In this document: in pieces, positions 8,833 through 16,567 of the stretch
Layout: every line of letters begins with the position of its first letter
Position numbering within the stretch: the stretch's first letter is position 1
From: Oscillospiraceae bacterium
Lineage (GTDB): Bacteria; Bacillota; Clostridia; Saccharofermentanales; Fastidiosipilaceae
Assembly (NCBI GenBank): GCA_029983685.1
Contig: JASBZA010000001.1
Span: 1 to 64,000 of the forward strand
Direction of reading: 5' to 3'
DNA length: 64,000 nt
Program-made: the position numbers and the translations under genes
Notes under the pieces: generated by a model
The model's input: only the letters and a program-made list of their open reading frames with translations
The model's database searches: none
Told to the model about the DNA's origin: nothing

Positions 8833-10116
8833 ATGAATAATAAGCTAGTTAAAGCCATGAAAGAGAAGATGAAGTCCGCAGGGCTTTATCTCTTAAAGGA
8901 CCAAGCTCAAACAGCGCAAAAGGTTTTGGAAGAAAGATTAACAAAATTGGTGCCTTTGGCTATGGAAGAAGCGCATGTAGACTGCTGGGTAAACGTTTCC
9001 AGAGAATATTGTGAAGATCCGGTTTTCCGTTCGCTGGTTTCATGGGACATGCCTAATGCTCATCGTCTGAATATTATTCTTTTTATTCAAAAAGAGGGAG
9101 AAAATTTAAGACGCTATGCTATAGGCGGCTTTTCAGAACTTAGCTTGGCTTTTTATGAATCTTTAAATCAAAAAGGTAAGAGCGAATGGGATATATTGGG
9201 AGATATTCTGAAAAAAGAAAACCCTTCTTCTATTGCGATTAATAAGAGTTCCGTCTTAGCCATAGCCGATGGCCTAACAGCAACTATGGAAACAGAGCTC
9301 ACGCGTACGCTTCCGCAAGTATTGCAATCCAGACTGTGTAGCTCGGAAAATGTTGTAGTGTCTTATATGCAGCTTGTAACGGACTTTGAAAGAAAGCTCA
9401 TGGAGACCATCGTTGAAGTGACGCACGACATGATTGATTATGCTTTCAGTAAAGAGGCGATAAGTGTTGGTCAAACGACAACGACAGATTTGGAATGGTT
9501 AATTCGAGATATGATGGGCCAATTGGAGACTGATTTTTGGTTTGGTCCTGATATAGATCTGCAGCGCCAAGGATCATCTGTTAGCCGCATGTTCCATGAA
9601 ACTATAGAATATGGGGATTTGTTACACTGTGATATAGGTTTCAAGCCTAAATTTATTAACCTTCATTCGGATGTACAGCGTTTAGCCTATGTCTTAAAAG
9701 AGAATGAAGAAAATCCTCCGGAGGGTATCGTAAAGGTTTTAAAAGCAGGCAATACATTCCAGGAGATTGTGATGGAGGCCATGGAAGAAGGAAAAACAGG
9801 TAACCGGATTTTCTTAGAAGCGTTAGAAAAAGCCAAAAAACTGGGTTTAAAACCCATGCTTTATACACATCCTTTAGGAACATACGGACATGGGGCCGGG
9901 CCCGTTTTCGGACAATACGGGAAACAGGAAGCCATACCCGGACGAGGAGACTTTATAGTAAGGAATAACACCTGCTATGCCTTAGAACTAAATTGTCTGA
10001 CCTCTGTTCCGGAATGGGATGGCCAAGAAGTATTTGCTTACTTAGAAGATGACATTTGTTTCAATAAAGAAGCTTTTTTCCTAAGTGGTCGTCAGACTAC
10101 ATTACTCTTGGTCTAA
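8833..10116 (+). CDS. M24-family metallopeptidase-like protein (pita-bread fold)
   Basis: 427 residues. The C-terminal half carries all five metal-ligand positions of the M24 fold: HCDIGF and LHSDVQR (two Asp), GHGAG (His), ALELNC (Glu) and AYLEDD (Glu). The N-terminal half resembles the non-catalytic creatinase_N-type domain but is diverged. M24 enzymes such as Xaa-Pro aminopeptidases cleave short peptides in the cytoplasm, which fits the adjacent peptide importer. Substrate is not assignable from sequence. The RBS is GGAAGGAGA. Confidence 0.75.
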   Translation: MNNKLVKAMKEKMKSAGLYLLKDQAQTAQKVLEERLTKLVPLAMEEAHVDCWVNVSREYCEDPVFRSLVSWDMPNAHRLNIILFIQKEGENLRRYAIGGFSELSLAFYESLNQKGKSEWDILGDILKKENPSSIAINKSSVLAIADGLTATMETELTRTLPQVLQSRLCSSENVVVSYMQLVTDFERKLMETIVEVTHDMIDYAFSKEAISVGQTTTTDLEWLIRDMMGQLETDFWFGPDIDLQRQGSSVSRMFHETIEYGDLLHCDIGFKPKFINLHSDVQRLAYVLKENEENPPEGIVKVLKAGNTFQEIVMEAMEEGKTGNRIFLEALEKAKKLGLKPMLYTHPLGTYGHGAGPVFGQYGKQEAIPGRGDFIVRNNTCYALELNCLTSVPEWDGQEVFAYLEDDICFNKEAFFLSGRQTTLLLV

Positions 10117-10124
10117 AAATTAAT

Positions 10125-10769
10125 CTATTGGAATTCCTCAATGTCCTTGGTCTCGCCGATGAGGATAATCATATCCCCGTCTCGGATCACTTCCTGGCCC
10201 AGATTGGAGATAATCACTTCGGATTTGCGTCGGATGGCCACGGCATTGAGGTGATAGGTATTACGAAAGTCCAGGTCAATCAAGGTCTTGCCAAACCAGG
10301 ATGGGCTGGCCTTGACTTCAACCAAGGAGTATTTATCGCTGAAGTGGATGTACTCCATAATATTGTTACCGGATAGACTTCGGGCCAAACGTACCCCCAT
10401 ATCACGTTCGGGGAAGATAATTTGGTTGGCGCCTAATTGCTCCAAGACGGTTTTTTGCATGTCGGAATTGGCCTTGGCAATAATCCTGGGAATATTGTAT
10501 TTTTTTGCCTGCATTAGGCCGATAATAGAGGACTCTAAATTGGTACCTATAGCGACCACAGCCACATCGAAGTTGGAAAGGCCCAGCTCCTCAACTGCTG
10601 AGTCATCGGACAAGTCACACTGGATAGCGGTTGTAACATGGTTGGCGATGTTTTGAATCAGGTCATATTCTTTATCAATGACCATAACTTCGACATTGTG
10701 CTGGAATAGCTCCATAGCGATGGCTGATCCGAAACGACCTGCGCCGAATACGACAACAGATAAATTCAT
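10125..10769 (-). CDS. ktrA: Potassium uptake regulatory subunit, TrkA/KtrA type
   Basis: About 214 residues. The N-terminal RCK domain begins with the Rossmann motif VVVFGAGRFGSAIA and an acidic residue after the second strand (VMVIDKEYD); a C-terminal TrkA_C domain covers roughly residues 135–214. It binds nucleotides and gates the KtrB-type channel encoded next to it on the same strand. I prefer ATG at 10769 (product MNLSVVV), with GTGAAG upstream, over the longer frame starting at 10808. It is convergent with the M24 gene, nine bases apart. Confidence 0.9.
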   Translation of the reverse strand: MNLSVVVFGAGRFGSAIAMELFQHNVEVMVIDKEYDLIQNIANHVTTAIQCDLSDDSAVEELGLSNFDVAVVAIGTNLESSIIGLMQAKKYNIPRIIAKANSDMQKTVLEQLGANQIIFPERDMGVRLARSLSGNNIMEYIHFSDKYSLVEVKASPSWFGKTLIDLDFRNTYHLNAVAIRRKSEVIISNLGQEVIRDGDMIILIGETKDIEEFQ

Positions 10770-10835
10770 TGCTTCACACTTTCTATTAGATGAGACCTGG
10801 GGTCTCAAGCAAAATTTTATTACTTGCTTCTTATT

Positions 10836-12200
10836 TTACCCTATTGTGATGTTTGCTTCAGGATAACGTATATGACTGGGGCTGACCCTGTTGCTAATCG
10901 CCATACCTAAGGTCAAAGGACCGAGCCTACCAGAGTACATCATAATGATGATGAGCAGTTTTCCGATTGGCGTTAGGGATGGCGTTATACCGCGACTGGT
11001 GCCGACTGTGCCGTAGGCAGAGACGGTTTCAAAGAAAAGATTAATAAAAGAATCTTTCTCCGTCATGGTAAGCACGAAAGTAACCAGAGCGATTAAGCCA
11101 ATACTGACAATTACCAGGGATAGAGCTTTACGGATAGTTCTGATGGGGATATGTTTATTGAATACGCCGGGCTCGTCCTGACCTTTTAACGTACTGATTG
11201 TTGTGATAATCAGCACACCGAATGTGGTCGTTTTTAGGCCGCCTGCGGTAGATCCGGGAGAGCCTCCGATAAACATCAGAAGTATCAGCAAAAATGCCGT
11301 CGAGTCACGCAGGGCGGGAATAGGGACCGAGTAAAAACCGGCGGTGCGTGCCACAACTGATTGAAAGAAAGATTGCGTAATTTTTGTGTGGGTTTCCTCT
11401 TGGGCCAGGGTCAAAGGATTATTATATTCCAGAACCAGGAAGCCCAGGGCACCGACCAAAATCAAGATACCGGACATCAATAAGACAATCTTGGCATGGG
11501 TGGAAAGAAGCTTAAATTTCCTTTTTCTTATGATTTCCTGGGTGACAAAAAAGCCCAAGCCGCCGATTATTACTAGAGCCATAAGAGTGATATTAATAAG
11601 CAGGTCATCTCTTAGGGGATAGATAGAGTCACCCATAATATCAAAGCCTGCATTACAAAAGGCTGATACGGAGTGGAAAACAGCATACCAGAAACCTTTT
11701 TTCAGGCCAAAGAGAGGGATGAAACGAATGCTTAAAAGCAGAACACCGCTACCTTCTATAATAAAAGTAAAAGTAAGAACATAACGAAGCAGTCTAACGA
11801 TACCGGTTAAAGACTCCACATTTAATTGTTCTTTCAGAATTTGCCGAGTCACCAGGCCAATCTTTTGGCCTATAATCATAGGGATAAGCGTTGCGAAGGT
11901 CATGATGCCCAGGCCGCCGATTTGTATCAAGATAAGAATAATCAGCTTGCCGGCGAAATTGAAGGTTTTGGCCGTGTTTAAAACGGTTAAGCCGGTTACG
12001 CATGAGGCGGAGGCAGCTGTAAAGAGAGCATTCAGATAGCCTATGGATTGGCCGGTTTGGGTGACAAAGGGTAAGGATAAAAAGATAGACCCCAATAAGA
12101 TGATGGCGGCGAAGCCCAGGAGTAAAAATAAAGGTGGATTGAGAAAGATTTGGTTTCCCATCTTTTGCAGCATTTCGGTTCGCTGTTTCTGACGTGCCAT
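10836..12200 (-). CDS. ktrB: Potassium channel-forming subunit, TrkH/KtrB type
   Basis: About 454 residues with roughly ten membrane segments arranged as M1-P-M2 repeats. Selectivity-filter-like segments are visible: ASCVTGLTV (repeat 1), CNAGFD (repeat 2), RTAGFYS (repeat 3) and YGTVGTSRG (repeat 4). It conducts potassium across the membrane under control of the downstream KtrA-type subunit. The start is uncertain: ATG 12200 gives a product of typical length, while the frame stays open to a possible start at 12275. Confidence 0.9.
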   Translation of the reverse strand: MARQKQRTEMLQKMGNQIFLNPPLFLLLGFAAIILLGSIFLSLPFVTQTGQSIGYLNALFTAASASCVTGLTVLNTAKTFNFAGKLIILILIQIGGLGIMTFATLIPMIIGQKIGLVTRQILKEQLNVESLTGIVRLLRYVLTFTFIIEGSGVLLLSIRFIPLFGLKKGFWYAVFHSVSAFCNAGFDIMGDSIYPLRDDLLINITLMALVIIGGLGFFVTQEIIRKRKFKLLSTHAKIVLLMSGILILVGALGFLVLEYNNPLTLAQEETHTKITQSFFQSVVARTAGFYSVPIPALRDSTAFLLILLMFIGGSPGSTAGGLKTTTFGVLIITTISTLKGQDEPGVFNKHIPIRTIRKALSLVIVSIGLIALVTFVLTMTEKDSFINLFFETVSAYGTVGTSRGITPSLTPIGKLLIIIMMYSGRLGPLTLGMAISNRVSPSHIRYPEANITIG

Positions 12201-12328
12201 AAATAAGTTTAAAGATCTTCCTTTCCGTACCGTGACGTTATGGCCTATTATAACGATTTTTGCCTCCGAGGGCACACCGGTCGGAAGAAATTCTTATCTT
12301 TTAAAGTCTTTTGTGCTAGATTAGAAAA

Positions 12329-13093
12329 ATGGATGACTTAAAACACAAGGAAAAATGCGATGAACGCTTTTCGCGCCTGTCTCTAATTTTGAAAGATGAG
12401 GGCCTTAGGAGACTGGAAGAGTCCACTGTAATGGTCTTAGGCTTGGGCGGCGTGGGCTCTTCTTGTGCCGAGGCTTTGGCCAGAGGCGGCGTGGGCACTT
12501 TAATCCTCTTGGATCGGGACACGGTTGAGATTACGAATATTAACCGCCAGGCTCTGGCTTTTACGTCTACTTTGGGTAAGGCCAAAGCCGATGTCATGGA
12601 AGCCATGGTGAAAGAAATCAATCCGTCTTGCCGGGTTTACAGCCGGAAAGTTTTTTTAACTCCGGACAATATTCCGACCGTTTTATCTTCCTTTCCCAGG
12701 TCGGACTATATTATCGACTGCATTGATACGGTTAGCCAGAAACTGGCTTTGGCCGAATGGGCTATTAGAGAAGAAATTCCTCTCCTGTCTTCCATGGGGG
12801 CGGCTAACAAATTAGACCCCACAAAACTAAGTTTTTCTTATATTGAAGAAACCTCAAATTGCCCCTTGTCTCGAGTGATGCGTAAGGAGTGCCGCAATCG
12901 AGGCATACGGAAACTGGAAGTCCTTTATTCATCCGAAATCCCTATGAAGCAAGTGTCCGGCGGACGTGATAAGGCAAGTCATCTGGGCACCATGAGCTAC
13001 ATGCCTCCTATCATGGGCCAAATGCTGGCCGGCAAGGTCTTGTGCCGCTTGTCGGGCCTGGAAACTTATAAGAATAAGAGCCGGATACGATGA
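12329..13093 (+). CDS. tcdA: tRNA threonylcarbamoyladenosine dehydratase (ThiF/E1 family)
   Basis: 254 residues. The nucleotide-binding motif is VLGLGGVGSSCAEALARGG, the E1-type acidic and arginine residues are in LLDRDTVEITNINRQ, and DCIDTVSQKLAL, SSMGAANKLDPTKL and the C-terminal GTMSYMPPIMG follow the TcdA (CsdL) pattern. TcdA cyclises t6A37 of tRNA to ct6A using ATP. The gene overlaps the following TatD gene by 4 bases. It is divergent from ktrB. Confidence 0.88.
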   Translation: MDDLKHKEKCDERFSRLSLILKDEGLRRLEESTVMVLGLGGVGSSCAEALARGGVGTLILLDRDTVEITNINRQALAFTSTLGKAKADVMEAMVKEINPSCRVYSRKVFLTPDNIPTVLSSFPRSDYIIDCIDTVSQKLALAEWAIREEIPLLSSMGAANKLDPTKLSFSYIEETSNCPLSRVMRKECRNRGIRKLEVLYSSEIPMKQVSGGRDKASHLGTMSYMPPIMGQMLAGKVLCRLSGLETYKNKSRIR

Positions 13094-13914
13094 GTTTTCT
13101 GCTAGATACCCACTACCATACGGATTTTTTGCCGGGAAAGGATTTAAGGCAGGCTTTCTTGGAAGAAGCAAAGAAAGAAGGCTTTATACCGGTTCATATG
13201 AGCCTGATGCCTTCGACGTTTGAAGGACTTTACGAAGACTTGAGCCTACAAACGCCCTTTCTGGCCTTGGGCTATCATCCCTGGTGGATTGGAAATAGAG
13301 AAGAGGTCTTGAAAGAGTTAGATATCTTTCGTTCCGAGCTTAGGAAAACTCGCTATATAGGCGAAATCGGTTTGGATTTTAGCCCCAAAGGTCTAAACAA
13401 AGCGAGTAAAGACCTACAAGAAGACGTTTTTAGCGCTATCTTAAAAGCAATTTTAGCAGAAGTTCATAAGAATCCTGCCCAATCTCCCTATATTCTTTCA
13501 GTCCATGCAGTAAGGTCTGCCGGTCGAATTATGGATATCTATGAAGATTTTGGTCTTTCCAAAGAAAAGATTATTTTAATATTTCATTGGTTTTCCGGTA
13601 CGGGGGATGAACTTACCAGGCTCAGAAAAATGGGCTCCTATGTATCTTTTAATGCTTTTATGCTTAAGACCAAGAAGGGCAGGTCTTATAGTCAGCAGAT
13701 TGAGGAGAATAAGATTCTCTTGGAGACCGACCTGCCGGATGAAGTAAATCTTATAAAAAAAGAAGAAGACTACCGGCTAAGCGCCCGGGCTTTGGCCCGA
13801 GAAGCAGCCTGTAGTCTTCAGTCTAGTCTGGATACCATAAGTAAGCTTCGCGGTGAAGCCATGAGGCTAAAGATAGAAGAAAACCAATCCCGCCTCTACT
13901 TTAGCGAACATTAA
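13090..13914 (+). CDS. TatD-family metal-dependent hydrolase
   Basis: 274 residues, slightly longer than usual for TatD. The metal-binding pattern of the amidohydrolase superfamily is readable: DTHYHTD (HxH) near residue 6, IGEIGLD (Glu), SVHAVRS (His), IFHWFSG (His) and LLETDLP (Asp). Family members are 3'-5' DNA/RNA exonucleases or related phosphoesterases. The segment between the Glu and the first single His is more variable than in classical TatD, so it may be a diverged subgroup. Coupled to tcdA by a 4-base overlap. Confidence 0.8.
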   Translation: MSFLLDTHYHTDFLPGKDLRQAFLEEAKKEGFIPVHMSLMPSTFEGLYEDLSLQTPFLALGYHPWWIGNREEVLKELDIFRSELRKTRYIGEIGLDFSPKGLNKASKDLQEDVFSAILKAILAEVHKNPAQSPYILSVHAVRSAGRIMDIYEDFGLSKEKIILIFHWFSGTGDELTRLRKMGSYVSFNAFMLKTKKGRSYSQQIEENKILLETDLPDEVNLIKKEEDYRLSARALAREAACSLQSSLDTISKLRGEAMRLKIEENQSRLYFSEH

Positions 13915-14480
13915 TTTTCTTTTACCCTAATAAGCGTATTGTAAAAACCTGCCAAGATAATCATGACGACAATGCAAGTAGCGGTTTCAAAGAGGAAGTC
14001 CGTGCCGTTAAAAAGGAATGAGTAAAGATAAGGACTTTGGCCTTCGGGTGCGTACTGACCATAATAAACAAAGCCTGAAATAAAGTGGATACAATATCTT
14101 AAGAAAGATCCGACCAGAGTCGCTGAAACGGCCAGGCCTATGGGCTTACCCATTTTGTGGTTTTTGGGAGCCAAGGCTCTTTGCATAGCCGGTTGGAAAA
14201 GCCCTGCCATGCCGATAAGGCTGAACGAAAACAAATAATCGAGGAAGACCTGAACCGGACTGATGATATCGGCCTCACCCAATACTATCTGCAAGATACT
14301 CCACAAAAGTCCTCCCATGATACCGGGCCAGAGGCCACGGCGAAGGGCCAGGATAATAATAGGAAGCATCTTGACGGTGATCTTGAATCCCTTAGGTGTG
14401 GGGATAAAGTCCAGAATCATGGCTAAGGCCGCGAAAAGGGCTATCTCGATTAGAACTTGCAATCTCTTATTGTTCTGCAT
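13911..14480 (-). CDS. thiT: Thiamine-specific ECF transporter substrate-binding subunit
   Basis: 189-residue membrane protein with about six hydrophobic segments. Conserved ThiT features include ALAMILDFIP near the N terminus, a GxxxG-like LWPGIMGGLLWSILQ and the substrate-side GFVYYGQYAPEG. ThiT captures thiamine and works with a shared ECF energising module encoded elsewhere. Substrate assignment is strongly supported by the TPP riboswitch immediately upstream. ATG 14480 lies 6 bases from the SD sequence AAGGAGA. Confidence 0.92.
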   Translation of the reverse strand: MQNNKRLQVLIEIALFAALAMILDFIPTPKGFKITVKMLPIIILALRRGLWPGIMGGLLWSILQIVLGEADIISPVQVFLDYLFSFSLIGMAGLFQPAMQRALAPKNHKMGKPIGLAVSATLVGSFLRYCIHFISGFVYYGQYAPEGQSPYLYSFLFNGTDFLFETATCIVVMIILAGFYNTLIRVKEN

Positions 14481-14486
14481 AAAAAA

Positions 14487-14508
14487 TCTCCTTCTAAAAA
14501 CAAGGAGA
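14487..14508 (-). promoter_or_regulatory. RBS-sequestering hairpin of the thiT leader
   Basis: On the minus strand TCTCCTT (14508–14502) is complementary to AAGGAGA (14493–14487), the thiT Shine–Dalgarno sequence, with an 8-base loop. Formation of this hairpin would block translation, so it is the likely expression platform of the TPP riboswitch directly upstream. Confidence 0.75.
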
Positions 14509-14528
14509 CGCTGATGACTTCGCTAACC

Positions 14529-14607
14529 AGAAACGATTTCGACGCAAGTACTAACTTGATCCGATCGTGAGGGTATAATCTCAGCCTCGGGGGCACCCCT
14601 TGTTTCT
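14529..14607 (-). promoter_or_regulatory. TPP riboswitch (THI element) upstream of thiT
   Basis: Reading the minus strand, P1 is AGAAAC at the 5' side and GTTTCT at the 3' side. Between them are the conserved GGGGTGCC, GGCTGAGA, ATACCCTC and GATCGGATCAAGTTAGTAC segments, followed by TGCGTCGAAATC, in the order of the TPP aptamer. Ligand binding is expected to turn thiT off, most simply by freeing the pairing that hides the SD. Confidence 0.92.
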
Positions 14608-14622
14608 CTAAATACTTTATCG

Positions 14623-14651
14623 AGGATAGGTTTCGTTAGACACTTTGTCAA
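14623..14651 (-). promoter_or_regulatory. Sigma-A promoter of the thiT transcript
   Basis: On the minus strand TTGACA (14651–14646) is followed after 17 bases by TATCCT (14628–14623). Predicted initiation falls near 14615, just before the aptamer. Confidence 0.65.
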
Positions 14652-14725
14652 GAAAACCACACAGTTTCAGATTGTTTTCACATTTGCTTAATGCTGTAGA
14701 CAGAATTCTTTTGTTTAATATAGTT

Positions 14726-14756
14726 GTAGCAATAAGGTTTGCTACTCCTCTTTTTT
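14726..14756 (+). terminator. First hairpin of the region upstream of fhs
   Basis: GTAGCAA (14726–14732) pairs with TTGCTAC (14739–14745), followed by TCCTCTTTTTT. It looks like a weak intrinsic terminator on the plus strand although no plus-strand gene lies directly upstream. Confidence 0.45.
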
Positions 14757-14779
14757 CATTATTTTTCTCCTCTTGCTTA

Positions 14780-14816
14780 GGACCCCGGTTGTGGCTACCG
14801 GGGGTCCTTTCTTTTT
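14780..14816 (+). terminator. Strong terminator/attenuator upstream of fhs
   Basis: GGACCCCGG (14780–14788) pairs with CCGGGGGTCC (14798–14807; one extra G), followed by TTTCTTTTT. It is about 70 bases upstream of the fhs start. The nearest upstream plus-strand gene ends at 13914 and is followed by a convergent gene, so this signal must end a short RNA started in between or attenuate fhs. Confidence 0.7.
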
Positions 14817-14884
14817 GCCTTGAAATCTCTATAATATTAGGGGATTAGTCCGTTCATTTTTTATTTTCATGCGAAGGAGAATCT

Positions 14885-16552
14885 ATGAAAACAGATGTCC
14901 AGATTGCACAAGAAACCAATCTTTTGCCTATTCAGGCCATAGCCGATAAGCTGGGGCTTCGAAGTGAGGAGATTTTGCCTTACGGTCATGATAAGGCAAA
15001 AATAAACCTGGAAGCCTTAGATAAGAGAGAAAACCAAGAAGACGGTAAACTCATTCTTGTAACCGCTATTAATCCTACTCCGGCCGGAGAGGGTAAGACT
15101 ACAACCAATGTCGGTTTGTCCATGGCACTTAATAAGTTGGGCTATAAGGCAATTACCACATTGCGTGAACCATCTCTGGGTCCTTGTTTCGGGATTAAGG
15201 GAGGAGCTGCCGGTGGAGGCTATGCCCAGGTCCTTCCCATGGAAGATATAAACCTGCATTTTACCGGAGACTTTCACGCTATTACCTCGGCTCACAACCT
15301 TTTGGCCGCTATGGTCGATAACAGTCTCCACCAGGGTAACCCCTTGAATATGGACCCTAAGCGTATCGTATGGAATCGTGTTCTGGACATGAACGACCGT
15401 GCCCTTCGAAACATCGTTATCGGTATGGGGAAGAGAGGTGACGGTGTGGTGCGCGAATCCTCCTTCGATATTACGGTTGCGTCGGAAATTATGGCTATCT
15501 TGTGCCTGGCCAATGACATGGAAGACCTTAAAGACCGCTTGGGCCGTATGGTCGTAGCCTATACTTATGATAATAAGGAAGTTGTGGCCAAAGATTTAGG
15601 TGCCGTCGGAGCCATGGCACTTCTTCTAAAAGACGCTATTAAACCCAACCTGGTTCAGACGACCGAGAACACGCCGGCCTTGATTCACGGTGGTCCCTTC
15701 GCCAACATCGCCCACGGCTGTAACTCCGTTCTGGCAACGAAGATGGGCTTAAAGTTAGCTGACTACTGCGTTACGGAAGCAGGCTTCGGTGCCGACTTGG
15801 GTGCCGAGAAATTCTTGGATATTGTTTGTCCTCAAGCGGGCCTTAAACCGGATGCTATTGTTTTAGTTGCGACCATCAGAGCCCTTAAGATGAACGGCGG
15901 TGTGGCCAAAGACGATTTAGACCACGAAGATCTGGAAGCTTTGGATAAGGGTTTGGCCAACTTGCTGCAACATATCGAAAACTTGCAAAAATACGGTGTG
16001 GGCCTGGTTGTTGCCATCAACCGTTTCCCCACCGATACGGAAGCGGAGATTGAATTACTAAGAGACAAGGTCAGCGAGTCCGGTATTGAGATCGTTCTTT
16101 CCGAAGTCTTTGCTAAAGGTGGCGAGGGCGGTCTGGATTTGGCCCGGGCTGTGGTAGATTTATGTAATAAGCCCAGCCACTACATGGCGCTTTATAGACC
16201 CGACATGACGCTTCGCCAAAAGATGAACACCGTGGCGAAGGAAATCTACCGGGCAGGTGATGTGGTTTATCAGAAAGGTGTTATTTCTAAGCTCAAGAAG
16301 TTTGAGCGCATGGGCGCGGGGAATTTACCCATCTGTGTGGCCAAGACACAATATTCTTTCTCGGATGACCCCAAGAAATTAGGGGCACCTAAGGATTTCG
16401 CGCTGACCGTCCGCGATGTCAAAATCAGTGCGGGAGCAGGTTTTGTGGTTTTCCTGACCGGAGAGATTATGACTATGCCGGGTCTTCCTAAAGACCCTCA
16501 GGCCGTCCACATGGATATTCTGGAAGACGGTACTATTATCGGATTATCTTAA
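14885..16552 (+). CDS. fhs: Formate–tetrahydrofolate ligase
   Basis: 555 residues, full length for the family. The P-loop is [15 protein letters not shown] (about residues 60–74), followed by [29 protein letters not shown] sequence (read here from residue 90 on) and the formyl-phosphate/THF region ending [11 protein letters not shown] near the C terminus. It makes 10-formyl-THF from formate, ATP and THF, feeding purine and methyl synthesis, and is typical of anaerobic Firmicutes. The RBS is GAAGGAGA. A terminator-like hairpin lies upstream. Confidence 0.97.
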   Translation: MKTDVQIAQETNLLPIQAIADKLGLRSEEILPYGHDKAKINLEALDKRENQEDGKLILVTAINPTPAGEGKTTTNVGLSMALNKLGYKAITTLREPSLGPCFGIKGGAAGGGYAQVLPMEDINLHFTGDFHAITSAHNLLAAMVDNSLHQGNPLNMDPKRIVWNRVLDMNDRALRNIVIGMGKRGDGVVRESSFDITVASEIMAILCLANDMEDLKDRLGRMVVAYTYDNKEVVAKDLGAVGAMALLLKDAIKPNLVQTTENTPALIHGGPFANIAHGCNSVLATKMGLKLADYCVTEAGFGADLGAEKFLDIVCPQAGLKPDAIVLVATIRALKMNGGVAKDDLDHEDLEALDKGLANLLQHIENLQKYGVGLVVAINRFPTDTEAEIELLRDKVSESGIEIVLSEVFAKGGEGGLDLARAVVDLCNKPSHYMALYRPDMTLRQKMNTVAKEIYRAGDVVYQKGVISKLKKFERMGAGNLPICVAKTQYSFSDDPKKLGAPKDFALTVRDVKISAGAGFVVFLTGEIMTMPGLPKDPQAVHMDILEDGTIIGLS

Positions 16553-16567
16553 AACATAGGAGACTAC

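Noticed and set aside
14645..14848. 67-codon open frame upstream of fhs
   Set aside because: No RBS, runs through two terminator-like hairpins, and its composition shows no protein-like pattern.
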